Assembly: GCF_000237925.1 (NCBI RefSeq)
Contig: NC_031495.1
Location: 558,001 to 622,000, forward strand
Length of the DNA stretch: 64,000 nucleotides
Reading direction: 5' to 3'
From: Schistosoma mansoni
Taxonomy: Eukaryota; Platyhelminthes; Trematoda; Strigeidida; Schistosomatidae
The stretch's first letter is position 1; the number at the start of each line of letters is the position of its first letter. The notes under the pieces are model-generated. The model was not told where the DNA came from, did not search any database, and worked only from the letters and a program-made list of their open reading frames with translations. The translations under genes and the position numbers were made by a program. Shown in pieces: positions 21,145-31,923 of the stretch.

Positions 21145-24100
21145 TATTTACTACGTCGCTTTTTCACTCCCTTTATTCCCAAATTGTATATCCTTCCTTT
21201 CCAACTTATGCAGTAGCTCGCCCATGGTGGAAACTCTGTCCTATCTAAACGATCTCCAGTCACTGTCTGGTTGAAAGTGAATGTTTCCACCGACTACGAA
21301 TACTGAAGCAGTCTTTCTGAAACCACGTACGCCGTTCAAGCTGGCTTCCTTCAACGTTCGCACACTAATGCAGATCGGACAACAGATGGGGCTGGCTATG
21401 TCTTTAGAAAGTCTTAATGTTGATGTTTGTTGTCTATCCGAGACCCGTATTCAAGACTAGTGAAGTACTACAAATCCGCTCTCCATCTGTCGCCTCGAAA
21501 AGCTTGTTCCACGTGCGCTTATCCGGGGACCCTGTGGCATCTTCGTCTGGTCTTGCTGGCGTTGGTGTCGCACTAAGCGCTAGGGCTGAGGCAGCACTAA
21601 TCGATTGGATCCCCATTAACAGTCGGTTATGTGCTGTTAGATTAGAAAGTTCCATCAAAGTGAGAAGAAACCGGTGTGAGAATCGGTGTTTTTTCGTCAT
21701 CTCCGCCTATACCCCGACAGATTGCAGCCCGGATGCAATCAAGGATGAGTTTTATCACCAGTTAACAGTTCTTCTCCAGAAAGCGCGTTCGACAGATATT
21801 GTAGTATTAGCCGGAGACTTGAATGCTCAGGTCGGGCGTCTAGGCACAGAAGAGAGTCGTCTAGGTGGCCGATGGGGACTTGTTGGTCGCAGGACAGATA
21901 ACGGGGACCGTTTGCTGCAACTGTGCACAGACCACAACCTGTTTCTGGCCAGCACTAACTTCCGGCACAGTCATCGCCGGTGTGCCACCTGGCGTCCTCC
22001 CTCTGCATCCCAAGCCTGGACTCAGATTGATCACATCGCGATCAGCTACCGCTGGCGTGGTTGTGTACAAGACTGCCGCTCCTTTTGGAGTACCTATCTG
22101 GAGTCTGATCATGCCCTGGTCTGCTCCAATCTCACCTTACTTTTCAGTGGCCGAAGGATTGACCACCACCAACGGATCGATGTTAGTAAACTGGCTGCAA
22201 CATCTGTTGCAAGTAAGTATCGAGCGGAGCTAGCCTCTAGGCTAGCTACCATCCCACCGAAAAGTATAGATGAGCATTGGTTGCATCTTCACGACGCCAT
22301 AAAAATGGCGAGTAAAGCCGCTTGCGGCTTCGCGAAACGTCCCGCTTACAAGCACTGGGTTTCTTCTGACTCCTTACAACTGATGGAAGCCTGTCGGTCT
22401 ACTCCGGGTGACCGTGAGTTTGACCACAAACGAAGGCTGTTACGTAATGAAATCGGGCAAAGCTTGCGTAAGGACCGAGAAGCCTGGTGGTCGGAGCGTG
22501 CTAATGAGATGGAAGCAGTAGCTGCATCTGGTAACTGCCGGAAGCTCTTCCAACTCATCCGAGCCACTGGCAGCAAGAAGTCTGGTGTGAGTGAAACAAT
22601 CTACGAGGATGACGGGATGCCAATCACTAACATCTCTCGACGTCTTGGACGGTGGGCGGAATTTTTCGAATGGCAGTTCAACTGGCCTGCTGCTCCGGCA
22701 ACATCAACCAGTTTGTCCTGCCCCCCATGGCCGGTGACGACTGATCCACCAAACGAGGCGGAAGTTCGCAAGGAACTCCAACTCTTGAAACGTTACAAAT
22801 CACCTGGCCCAGATGACTTACCTCCGGCTCTTTTTAAAGATGGTGGTGACTTTCTGGCTAAGGAACTGACGGTGTTGTTTGCAAAGGTTTGGGAGCAAGA
22901 AAGTGTTTCAACATCATGGAATGAGTCAATAGTCGTCCCTATCTTTAAAAAGGGTTCACGTTGTTCCTGTAACAACTATCGGGAAATAAGTCTACTTCCG
23001 ATTGCGTCCAAACTATTGGCTTCTGTCATTCTTCGTAGGTTGTTTAAAACCCGAGAACGATTGACTCGCGAGGAGCAGGCTGGTTTTCGTTCTGGTCGAG
23101 GATGCATTGATCACATCTTCACCCTCTGCCAAATGTTAGAACACCGTCATACTTATCGCAGGCCAACAATCGTAGTGTTTCTTGATATAAGGGCTGCCTT
23201 CGATTCGTTGGACAGGACTGTCCTCTGGGATTGTCTATTGAAGAAGGGTATGCCTGAGAAGTTCATTAACATCTTAAAGGCCCTGTATACGAACACCTCA
23301 GGCAGAGTGAGGGCATACAACCACCTTTCTCCCTAGTTTCATTCGAGCAGTGGGGTTAGGCAGGGTTGCCCGATCTCACCATTCCTCTTCAACTTTGCCA
23401 TCGACGACATTCTGGAAACAGCTCTGATGGATGTAAGTAATGGCGGTGTGGATATGTTGCCTGGAGAACGACTTCTCGACCTCGAGTATGCGGATGATAT
23501 TGTCTTCCTGTGCGATAATGCCCAAGGCATGCAATCCGCACTTAATCAGTTGGCAATCAGTGTCCGCAGGTACGGCATGTGCTTTGCACCCTCCAAGTGC
23601 AAAGTACTCCTACAAGACTGGCAGGATTCTCATCCTGTACTCACCCTGGATGGTGAGCAGATTGAAGTAGTTTAGAAGTTCGTGTATCTAGGTAGCTACA
23701 TAAGTGCTGGTGGTGGCGTGAGTGATGAGATTGATGCACGTATAAGGAAAGCCAGAGCGGCTTATACCAATCTGGGCCATCTTTGGCGCCTTCGTGATGT
23801 TAGTCTGGCTGTAGAAGGTCGGATCTACAACGCGTCGGTGAGAGCAGTTTTGCTTTATGCTTGTGAAACCTGGCCTCTCCGAGTTGAGGATGTCAGACGA
23901 CTCTCTGTGTTCGATCATCGTTGTCTCCGAAGGATTGCTGACATACAGTGGCAACACCATGTTAGTAATGCAGAGGTTCGGCATCGTGTATTCGGGCGCA
24001 GAGACGATAATTCAATTAGTGTCACCATCTTGAAACACCAACTTCGGTGGCTTGGACATGTTTAACGAATGTCGTCCCAGAGACTTCCACGTCGTGCATT

Positions 24101-27100
24101 ATTTGCCGACTCTGGGACTGGTTGGAAAAAGCGGAGAGGAGGTCAGTGTATGACATGGTGTCGTGGCATGAAAGAAAGCTGAAAAGGGCTAGCTTCCGTT
24201 GGTCCTTCACGACTCCCTGGCTGGGGTCCGAGAGATGGTGCAACACAGTGGCTAGAGACGTTATCAGATATGGCTCAGAATAGAAGCCAGTGGCGATCCT
24301 GCTGCAACCTTCTTTTACTTTCTACATAAAGAGTGGTTCTAACTTTCTTAACTGAAAGAGTCTTCTGGTTGTACATTTCAGTCCGCCTTATCTTTTCATC
24401 CCTTCTCTTCCTACTTTCATTATTTTGTGTGGCGCATATGTATCTGGTGCCCTTTTGTACCAATATATATGTTTAAATAAATAAATAAATAACTTGTTGG
24501 TCACGGACGGTTATTTTATAAAATTGTACATCTATGATTACTCGATAAATTCCTTATTAATTAGCGCCAAGTACTATTCAATTTAGTGTATATAAATCTG
24601 ACTATAAATCAGTGTAAATCATATAAATATAACTGTATTCGGAAGTTGATCCCAAATGCCCTGGTACGGTAGAGGGTAGGAAAAGTCAGCTCTACCTCGA
24701 AAAATGCTTTCACATGGCCACGCGTATACAGCCACTTACACAGAAGTTCTACTCACTGCCTTCTTGCAGCATTAAGAAGTTGGGAGGAGGAAAAGCTAAT
24801 GTCCGTCACTTTAACCGGGTTGATGAATATGGAGGGTTCACTTAGGGGAGTTGGAAAACCCTAGTTCCAAACCAACAGTGCGCATGAACTCCAGTATCCT
24901 GAATGAACAAATGGCATATGAACATATTATTGGTTACCAGATACCGTGGGACTGTATCTCCTGACGTTGCCCCACTGCTTTGTAGATTAGACTTTCAGGT
25001 CAAAGGCTCCGAGTGTGGCCCCCTAAGAAAACCACCTGCTTCGGTCTGGGCACCTGAGCAGTATTACAGCCCATACACAAATCAAGTGACTTGTGTGGTG
25101 CATATGTATTCGGTTCCCCTTTGTACCAATATTTATGTGTTCAAATAAATAAGTAAATATTCGGAAGTTATTTGATTTATCTTGAGCATCAAATAAATTT
25201 TTATCTACCACGTCTTTATTCTGACTCGTATATTTCGATTAATGGGTTCAAGCAGTTAGTAATACGATACCGGCAGTTAGAACACAATAAAACAAGCAAA
25301 GCATCAGCATCAAGTGAATGCACCCAAGCCAGGGTAAACGGTTCTGATCCATGTCAGCCAACGTCTCCTCAAACAAGTGGTCAACCCCTATTAACATGGC
25401 TCAATCCGATTGCCAGTGACTTTATGGACTGATATGAATAACCCAACGTTAGACATCACTGTTTTTCTGTTGATTAATACTTGGATAAAAATTGGTGACT
25501 CAATGATTATAAAAGGAGTGGAACAGCAAAATAAAAAACATCATAAATTTACGAACTAAACTGTTCTGATTTCAGTGGAGGTGTCACAAGTGAGTGTCTA
25601 AATTTGGATCAACTACAGAATACTAAACGACGGATACACATATCCACATACAAATCTGGGAAAATGGACTTTTTCGCCAATGGAAATGTGATTTAGAAGG
25701 ATCTATGTTTGAAACTGAAACAACGCCGTAAATATCTGTCCGGTGACGTCGACATTCTACTTAAGCATTTTGTTTCGTAACAAAGCACATGTGTTAGCAC
25801 AAGCTGATCCATTATAATAAAAATTTGATATATATCATTGACACAACATCAAATTAATCGGTGATATGACCGGTTCCTTCCAACCACATATTTGATTTGA
25901 ACTAAGGATGTGTTTCATGATCAAAAGTATCAAGATTTATAAGATCCATTTAAATTTGGCGTAAGATATTGTCTGTCTACAGATAAAATCCAATAGTACA
26001 GCTGTATGTCATCTACTTTATGTTATTTGCGAAATGACAATAATTAAACTAACCTTTGTCATGTGATCATCTGTTTTGACCATTTCTGCAAAGTAATCAG
26101 ATGGACGTTTAGTCGGTACATCTAAAGCGTGTAATTGAGGTATAGCTTTAAGCACTGCAGACTGAGCTACACGATAACTAAATAAGAGAGACGAGAGGAT
26201 ATATGAAGGCTATGAAACATTTGAAAAGTTACGATCTTATTTTAATTAAAAAGAGAGGACTAAGAGAAAGTATGAGAAGTACCCATCGAGTGTAACATTA
26301 TCTAGGTATTTATTTACTGGAATTATAGGTTAATAGTTACATTACAATACAGACCATCAATAGTGCAGTGTTAAATATGTTAACTGTATCAAAGAAAATT
26401 GAAAACACGGCTTGTGGTTAGTCTCATATGGTATTTTTGAAGATTTCTGAGCATCATCTTAAAAATAAGCACTTCAGTCGATTACGTACAATCGTGTAGC
26501 GCATATATATCTGGTACTCCCTTGTACAAATGTTTATGTGTTTAAATAAATAAAATAACGTACAATCAAGAATTACAAGTCATATATGTATGTGTTTAAA
26601 CACAACACAACAAATGGAATTTCGACGATATTCCTTGGTTTTAGTGTTTAATTACGTCAATGAACAGTGAGCAACATTGCAGTTATGTTAATGGTAATCC
26701 AAAGAGTCATCCTCAAGCTTCAATGTGACATTGTTGCCTGACTGTTGATGAGACTAGCCGAATCATTGATATACAAAGTAGCTTAAACCTAGGACGGTGA
26801 ATCTTAAGGGAGTAATTTTTAGTTCAAAACAAAAATGATTATGTTTGTAAATTACATAGAACTTACAAAAAGTTTTCACGTTTAAAATCATCATCTGGAT
26901 CGATATGTTGTAAGTCGTCCAAATCTAAATCTTTTTGAGCTGGAGCTGCCGAACATGTGACATCTAATCGCTCAATCCATGGGAGACTTTTTCTGATACT
27001 ACTGAGAGTATTTATAAGAGCTGACTGTTCAAGCACAAAGGAAGTTTGCAAGGAAAATAAAATTATATTGATAAATTAAATAATCATTACTGTTCGTTAT

Positions 27101-28830
27101 AATGAGAAGTAAAATCTTGAAATAATCACCCAATAATCTAAATAAGAAAAAAAATCTTGTGCTCAGTCACAATCTGTCTAGCACTCAGATACATTAACCA
27201 GTTTTATTGGAATGAATTGAATGGAACAGATTGATAATTCGAAATTCTCTGAGATAGGGAAGATTATACAAGACACTCCGGATTTTTTTTATTTCGTGAC
27301 AACAAACAACCTAAGAAAAGTAAGGTCACTAATACTAATTGAATATTAACTTTCAAAATTGAAGAGGCTTGAAAAACGACCCGAAGACATAAGTTGAAAA
27401 ATTCATCAATATTAGATCAAGACATCGAGACAAACAGCTGTGAGTAAAAAAAGAATTAATAAACTAGTAAACTGAAGAATAAGTGGAGCATAGTAATATA
27501 ATCCTAAATACTTGAAAAACAAAATCTAGGTGCTTATGAGGCAATCCCAGAGGTTTTACGTTAAATGACCTAGATTTTAGTCATTCGTAATGGCTACTGG
27601 TTTGGCCCCGAAACAAATGTGTACTGACCAGACAACAACTTCATGGGTTGCTGTCCAGTCCTAGTCCTATTGCATTAGTACTCCTCCTGTCTACTAATGT
27701 GTTAGGGAGTGAATCATGACATGAATAGGTCCAAAACATATTTCGATCCGGTCAGTAACGGTTTTCCACGTAACCAATCGGTATGCATAAGTTGCTTTTC
27801 CATACGTACAACCATATTACTCATGGTAAGACTTAGCGGGTATCTAGGAAAATTTGAGTAAGGGTTTATGTCGTCACAAAGTAATCAATACCATTGACTT
27901 TCCCACTCGGTCTTCAGGAGATTGCTACGTTAATCTTCAACAAAGTTTAAAAGCTGGAGGATGATAAACAGTGAGTGAACTTATACTATAATGACCGAAT
28001 AAGAGCAATACTTACGAAAATCCGTGACCAAAGGTTTGGATCATTCGAGAATGTATTTAGTGCTACAAGTCTCCCTATTACCGTTTAAACGTCTCGTGAT
28101 ACATTTGAGTTTCACACTCATATAACTGTGTTTAAATATTTCCAAATGCTCTCCTCGACTGTTCAGATTTTCGAAACAGGTACACTGTCTACTTTTACAA
28201 CAGCTGTTTATCCTCGAAAAATGTATCAACTAAAGTATTTGCCACGAATAGTCTAGATATTTTACTAGATTGAATCCCTACACACACTCATCGCTATGTC
28301 AGAAAAAATACTATTGTTGTCCGGTTCCTCATGACGTTAAAGAAACATTTTTGTTGGATGTAATCGCAATAGTACGATGAAGGATCAGTATTTCATTTAG
28401 TGATTGTAAAATAAGTTTCTTGCTTCTCATTTGGGGGAACATCTTGGGAGCCGGGAATTCGGTCATTATATGTCCCGTACCCAGGAAGAAACTATTTAGA
28501 GCCAACCGACTACACAGACCCTATGGAATGAACAGTTCGTAAAGTCTCCTAGGCAAACTTTTGGGATTGGACTATGTTTACTACGTTGAACGTACTCAGA
28601 GTACTCACAAACGTTATTGCCGTGTACCATAATGCACAAGTCACAATTATATAAAGTTTGAAACTATAAAAAGTTTTGTAGCACGAGACTTACCTTATTA
28701 TATACATGTTTCTTTTCATGTGTAATTTCTTCATACAACCCGGGGCAGGCTAAAATTTCTTGAACATCCTATTAGCGGTTAAAAACTATTGGTAATGAGA
28801 ACATACACATGATGAGTCTGAATCCGACAT
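15684..28830 (-). CDS. EBP2: EBP2 (EBNA1BP2 homologue), rRNA-processing protein
   Basis: Exons in transcription order: 28830-28807, 28768-28694, 27024-26867, 26177-26054, [one not found], 18331-18187, 15900-15684. Phases match at every junction except across the missing piece. The start MSDSDSSC is followed by a 38 bp intron. Family blocks visible: PWIERLD, then DPDDDFKRENF, PTKRPSDYFAEM, and C-terminally YKNNKYGHGGQKKRQKRNTS with a basic KQKRKKMTKRRG end. EBP2 is a nucleolar factor needed for 27S pre-rRNA processing and 60S subunit assembly. The basic central stretch that normally follows YFAEM is absent: exon 4 ends in phase 0 while exon 18331 starts in phase 1. The 7.7 kb intron here is packed with repeats. 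Confidence 0.88.
15935..16140 (+). repeat. Family B hammerhead SINE with inverted head
   Basis: The hammerhead (about 16001-16050) is the compact type: GCACTG directly followed by CTGAGGAG, and CAGTGC after the cleavage triplet, giving a perfect 6-bp stem I. The triplet is GTT instead of GTC. The tRNA-like part at 15943-15985 (gattcgaacccaggacc) is in the opposite orientation to the ribozyme. It lies in the last EBP2 intron. Confidence 0.65.
16153..16566 (+). mobile_element. Possible solo LTR
   Basis: TGTTGAGAATGTC at 16153 and GATATAACA at 16566 could be LTR ends, with a TATA-like gtatatatatacg inside. No primer site follows and no second copy is in the window, so this is tentative. It lies in the last EBP2 intron. 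Confidence 0.25.
16638..17165 (+). mobile_element. Family C LTR (515 bp) with primer-binding site
   Basis: TGGTATATCCCG to GATATAACA, 515 bp, with a TATA box (ttatataaacc near 16926) and gaaataaatga. Two bases later is tggcgacaagg (17155-17165), the primer-site position. The next ~350 bp up to the AT repeat at 17546 show no recognisable gag. Confidence 0.65.
17166..17545. other. Possible untranslated internal LTR-element sequence
   Basis: Follows the primer site of the 16638 LTR. No ORF of note; nothing else recognised. Confidence 0.35.
17546..17569. repeat. (AT)n microsatellite
   Basis: About 11 AT units. Confidence 0.9.
17727..17891 (+). repeat. Family A hammerhead SINE, truncated both ends
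   Basis: B box ggttcgagtcc, then hammerhead at about 17808-17857: CTGACGAG, GTCC/GGAC stem II, CGAAAC, GCACGTC cleavage region. The core is intact. Stem I is weakened because the 3' strand reads aaaatgg. The A box region is lost. In the last EBP2 intron. Confidence 0.7.
18040..18136 (+). repeat. Family B hammerhead fragment
   Basis: Compact-type core (gcactg-CTGAGGAG) with stem II GTCC/GGAC kept although the loop differs (aatgctt), CGAAAC, then ccttc before gagtgc. Only ~50 bp from EBP2 exon 18331-18187. Confidence 0.6.
18424..18955 (-). repeat. SINE-like ~520 bp repeat, copy 2
   Basis: Full-length inverted copy: the tttatttaaacacataaata tail at the left, cactctcggccgtaccaggg at the right. 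It lies in the large EBP2 intron. Confidence 0.75.
19246..19400 (+). mobile_element. Family C LTR, 5' fragment
   Basis: Aligns to the first ~150 bp of the 19543 LTR (atgtcccgataagaat, then gggatccatttatggaccaa). Truncated before the TATA region. Confidence 0.5.
19403..19532 (+). mobile_element. SR2-like LINE, internal fragment
   Basis: Encodes NWKRIKKALTLNFQEVL and NEWITIKTLDKIQ, the linker between endonuclease and RT in this LINE family (family assignment from memory). It is sandwiched between two family C LTR pieces. Confidence 0.5.
19543..20056 (+). mobile_element. Family C solo LTR (514 bp)
   Basis: TGTTATATCCCG to AGTTATAACA, 514 bp, same layout as 16638-17152, including gtatataaaccc and gaaataaatga. 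No primer site follows, so it is a solo LTR. No target-site duplication seen. Confidence 0.65.
20292..20661 (+). repeat. Family A hammerhead SINE, full unit with repeated end
   Basis: A box tggccgagtgg (20378), B box ggttcgagtcc (20422), hammerhead at about 20464-20513, and a tail ending in acatcgatgggaagattc. That same ~30 bp also precedes the unit at 20292, giving a 339 bp period like the tandem Smalpha unit. The ribozyme core is damaged: CTGACCGG instead of CTGANGAG. In the large EBP2 intron. Confidence 0.75.
20662..20972. other. Intron sequence, nothing recognised
   Basis: EBP2 intron. No coding signal in either orientation; in particular no Lys/Arg-rich segment that could be the missing EBP2 exon. 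Confidence 0.45.
20973..21025 (+). repeat. Fragment of the SINE-like repeat
   Basis: tgcttcggtttgggcaccc and gcagtatcacagcccacac match the distal part of the ~520 bp repeat; both ends are cut. Confidence 0.5.
21082..21154. repeat. (ATT)n microsatellite
   Basis: Trinucleotide run interrupted twice by acc. The ORF that covers it encodes poly-Ile and is not a gene. Confidence 0.9.
21278..24490 (+). mobile_element. Near full-length RTE-like LINE (SR3/Perere-3 type)
   Basis: One long frame with endonuclease then reverse transcriptase. Endonuclease marks: LASFNVRTLM, then SETRIQD, LAGDLNAQVGR and SDHALV. RT marks: YKSPGPDDLPPALF, EEQAGFRSGRGCIDHIF, FLDIRAAFDSLDR, GVRQGCPISPFLFN and LEYADDIVFL (YADD near 23486). 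It is dead: a stop plus frame change near 21458, and in-frame stops at 23334, 23673, 24063 and 24181. The 3' UTR ends gtggcgcatatgtatctggt, then a taaataaataaat tail. RTE elements copy themselves by target-primed reverse transcription. It sits in an EBP2 intron, antisense. The SR3/Perere-3 name is from memory. Confidence 0.8.
21417..23336 (+). pseudogene. LINE endonuclease-RT ORF, main open segment
   Basis: 639-codon open segment of the LINE. The real frame starts earlier (about 21278); the first residues here, before about 21458, are out of frame. It stops within RT at TAG 23334, just before FHSSSGVRQGCP, so the YADD motif is in the next segment (23427 on, same frame). Confidence 0.75.
24648..25152 (+). 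repeat. SINE-like ~520 bp repeat, copy 3
   Basis: Full-length but diverged, from atgccctggtacgg to gtgttcaaataaataagtaa. It lies ~160 bp downstream of the LINE with the same tail and in the same orientation. Confidence 0.7.
25265..25440 (-). mobile_element. Probable LINE 3' crumb
   Basis: gtgactttatggactg and atccatgtcag resemble the fragments at 43.9 kb and 15.3 kb. Heavily decayed. Confidence 0.3.
25441..26053. other. Intron sequence, nothing recognised
   Basis: Part of the large EBP2 intron. No repeat or exon seen. Confidence 0.4.
26178..26866. other. EBP2 intron with a SINE tail
   Basis: Only the last ~58 bp of the SINE/LINE tail is recognisable (26497-26555, gtgtagcgcatatatatctg ending aaataaataaaat). 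The rest is unassigned. Confidence 0.5.
27025..28693. other. EBP2 intron, nothing firmly recognised
   Basis: 1.7 kb. Segments 27550-27960 and 28430-28620 are richer in GC than their surroundings and could be old insertions, but no protein or terminal motif is readable. Confidence 0.35.
28769..28806 (-). other. 38 bp intron of EBP2
   Basis: gtatgttc...gctaatag between the 8-codon first exon and exon 2. Its use restores an open frame in phase 0; the ORF is otherwise closed. Ultra-short 5' introns are typical of schistosome genes. Confidence 0.7.
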
Positions 28831-29129
28831 TTGCAAATTGACTAAAGACAAAACTTTCCTGAATGAAAAGGTCAATAATAGGGCGAGGTTTTGGTTAACG
28901 CTTCTAAAATCCACTTAAGTATAGGAAGAATTACTTACATTATGAGATTTATATACTGAGGAATTAACTAGGCGTAAACTTAACAGCTAACACTACTTCA
29001 TATATCACTTTAGTAAGAACAAAACCGTCTGCATGCCTAACCGTAGCGCATTTCTTGAAAGTTGCTTCCCATGACTTCAATCCTCAATCACTGATTATAC
29101 TTCCAATATATACAGAAACAGAAAGCCTG

Positions 29130-29262
29130 TTCAAGCGTTGAAGACAAGGATAAAGAAAAGTCAAAAGATATTACACGCTTCATTGAAAAATATTCAGAAC
29201 GAAGAAAAAGTGCCAACGAACTGGAAAGATGGATAACTGGTCAAGATACCGAAGATACAAGA
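29130..29262 (+). mobile_element. SR2-like LINE crumb (start of RT)
   Basis: Encodes NIQNEEKVPTNWKDG, then LVKIPK after a stop: the EEE-VPTDWKEG-LIKIPKKG motif of LINE RT domains (from memory). Upstream of the EBP2 start. Confidence 0.45.
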
Positions 29263-29339
29263 ATACATATTTAATGGCCACACGACTTCATTGGTTCTTG
29301 TCGGTCTGTCAGTTATTTGTAAGTTTGTGTGGCTTGCGG

Positions 29340-30870
29340 GACTATTTATTTTAGGGATTTATTTACCGCTACAGCTCACTCTCCTAGTTGAGAATTGATG
29401 ACCCTAAGGCGTGACCAGCCAGATGTTTAAACCCAACTAGCTAGTCCTTGTTAAACACCCTTCCGATAGCTTGCTATGTTCAGCAGTGCCTGGCCGTCTT
29501 TCCCCAATACAAAGACCTGTATGCTGAAATACACCAACGAAAATAAAATGTACAATGAAAATTTCTACTCATCGTATTCTCCGTCCGTTTTTCATCTTTT
29601 CTAGACGTCATGGAAAGGAAAAAGAAGAAATTGCGATAGCATGTCAAGATACACTCGTAGATCCCCAAGGACACAAGTCGGGAGAAAAATGAAAATAAAT
29701 CGATGTGCATGTATTTCGTAAGCTGTAATAGTGCCAAAACGATTTCTGAATATTGATTTTTTTGTAGTCCTTTGAAAAGATAAAAATATATACAGCACGA
29801 TAATTTGTTTCTGTTTTTCGGGATAATAGATACATATAGGCGATTTAAAAACAGTTTTTTCTTGTCTTTTTGACACAATAATACAAAAAAATGTCGAGAC
29901 GAAACAAAATATTATGCATTGTCTTACATGCAGTAATTATTCAGGTGTTCTGGGAACATTACTTTTCCTCTAGAACGAGTCGTTTTAGGTTGGTTGTCAG
30001 ATACTACCAGAGTGTCGTCATAATTTTTGATTGCCGAGTGAGGTATCGTAATTGTTGGACGCCAATCATTGTTATCCTTTTTACGGACCATATGCAAGAG
30101 AGATGCCCAAGCGCTGTTTGATGGCCGAATGATTCCTAAGTCTATTTTGTGGTCCAATTCGTTTTTGCCAACCTCATCTTTTTGGGAGCTTATCGGCGTG
30201 CTTTCGAGAATATAGGTTGTCCTGTAGTCGTGATGTGATCTGTAACATTGCTGATTTCACACGGACAATTCGGTTGCATTTTATATATTTCAGAGTACTT
30301 ATCGAGTATTTGTAGGTAGTATGGATAGACCGTGTGCCTTACTGCGACTGGGGGTAATCTACAACGGGAAAAAGAAGTTATATAAATCGATAGATTGATA
30401 TTTCCGTCTACCAACCTCCGTTTGTGCTTGTTGATGACGAGACTATGATGCCGTAGCAGGTCTATATCAATGACTGGCGTATAACACATCTGCAAAGACG
30501 GGTTTCTAGTGGGCAGATTTGCGTATACTCACGTTAAGGTACAAATACCACTTACTGTATGTAGTGATCGGTTCCTCATTTGCTTCCTGTAAGTCTACAA
30601 CTGCTTCATGCAGTCGGTCGTTACAATTTGCAGGAAATACGCTGACTTCTGCGCCAGTGTCGACGAGGTAGCGAAATTTTGTCATCAAATAAGTGGTGAA
30701 CAGCAGATGGCTATGTTCACCGGCTATGGTTGCCGTTAACGATTCCCGGCTGGTCAGTTTGGAGCTCGGAATATTCCAGGGTTTTCTGCGATTTCGAGAT
30801 TTTCCGTACTAATCATCACACCAGCACCAAATGCGTCATCAGTCTCTCGTGATATACAGACAGATCAAAA
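29340..30870 (-). mobile_element. Gypsy element relic, same family as 55.9-59.9 kb
   Basis: In minus orientation: a pre-protease region (30870-30700), protease YLVDTGAEVSVFPAN (30688-30506), the protease-RT spacer (30495-30190), and the start of RT (MVRKKDNNDWRPT, 30157 on). The frame then jumps to the last residues of Pol (KTTRSRGKVMFPEHLN), followed by the 3' non-coding/LTR region (29890-29340). The RT core, RNase H and integrase are deleted. All blocks align in order to 55940-59890. Many stops. Confidence 0.7.
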
Positions 30871-31566
30871 GAAGGTTCTGTTGTTACCCTCGAAGTTACG
30901 TACCTTCAAGTTCAGTACTTCGATAAGACGATAATACGCAATAAATTTCCTTAAAAAGTGACAGACGTTCAAAATGGTTAAGAAGGTACTTTATGAAAAT
31001 GTAAGAAAAAAATAGAGGTAGTAATGCCTGAACGGTACTTTCCAAAGACCAATTATCACCATAGAAGGAATATTCCTATTAGGCAAGAAACAATATCCTA
31101 CCCAAAGAAAAAGGAATGATCTATTCAATTATCTTCAAAGATTATCAGTTAACAAGAAAACGGAAATTTTATAAAAATGTAATTAATTCCAAGCCTTTAA
31201 TAGGGAAAGTCCTCAAATCAAACAGAGGATGTGCTTTTAATATTGACAATATATATATATATATATCAAATACAATAACCAATGTATAGATTGCGATGTG
31301 GTAGCTGACACGAGATGATGTCAAGTAAAACAATTATAAGCCGTTCTGAAAAGACATAACAACCTCGGGTAGTTAACCGAGAGTCAGAATTTGCAAAGAA
31401 GCTGAAATCGACTCATGAATTCAACCATTAAAATTTACTACAATCTCCTCAAATCCCCATTTTGTAAACAATATATTATCAATAACTGAAGCCAAATGCA
31501 AAACGGAAGCGCATATACGAAAACACAAAAGTCATAGGAGCAGCAATAAATACAACGGAGCTATAA
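30871..31566. other. Intergenic, microsatellite only
   Basis: (TA)n at 31245-31266. Otherwise nothing recognised. Confidence 0.5.
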
Positions 31567-31923
31567 GGTGGTATTAATAAAAAGAAACGTGAATTTTCCC
31601 GTATTCATGCAAGAACTTTAAGTCACGTTGTTGTCAAAGGTCTGTTTCTTAGACTGGTGACAAATAACCTTGTAGAGCCTTTCATAGACCGTGTAAAACG
31701 CACAGCGTTTGTAGGCCGGGTAACTTGGGAGTTTAGATCTGCATTCAGTGAAGCAAATGAGAGATTTGAGAATTCTTGGAAGTCCAAGGGCCATCTCGTT
31801 AACGAGTTAAGGTACAGATCACCCAGGATCAGAAGTGGCGTCCCGCTGCCTGAAGCGAAGTGGCCCTCAAGATATCTATTGGAGAATACTATAGTCAAGG
31901 TTCAGATCCACAGTCCGTTGTGA
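31567..31923 (+). CDS. Unidentified ORF, possible last exon
   Basis: 119 codons open from just after a TAA at 31564 to TGA at 31921. The local codon use is richer in GC than the flanks. The product is basic and mixed (REFSRIHARTLSHVVVKG, then VTWEFRSAFSEANERFENSW, ending VKVQIHSPL). There is no convincing ATG; aag at 31611-31613 could be a splice acceptor, making it a terminal exon. The opposite strand is also open for 91 codons (31898-31623), so the strand is not certain. I do not recognise the family. It ends ~220 bp upstream of the TMEM106 start. Confidence 0.35.
   Translation, partial: GGINKKKREFSRIHARTLSHVVVKGLFLRLVTNNLVEPFIDRVKRTAFVGRVTWEFRSAFSEANERFENSWKSKGHLVNELRYRSPRIRSGVPLPEAKWPSRYLLENTIVKVQIHSPL

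Noticed and set aside
20972-21274. 100-codon ORF with a poly-Ile run
   Set aside because: It is a translation of the (ATT)n microsatellite.
24275-24463. 62-codon Lys/Arg-rich minus-strand ORF as the missing EBP2 exon
   Set aside because: It lies in the LINE's 3' end and has no suitable splice sites or EBP2 motifs.
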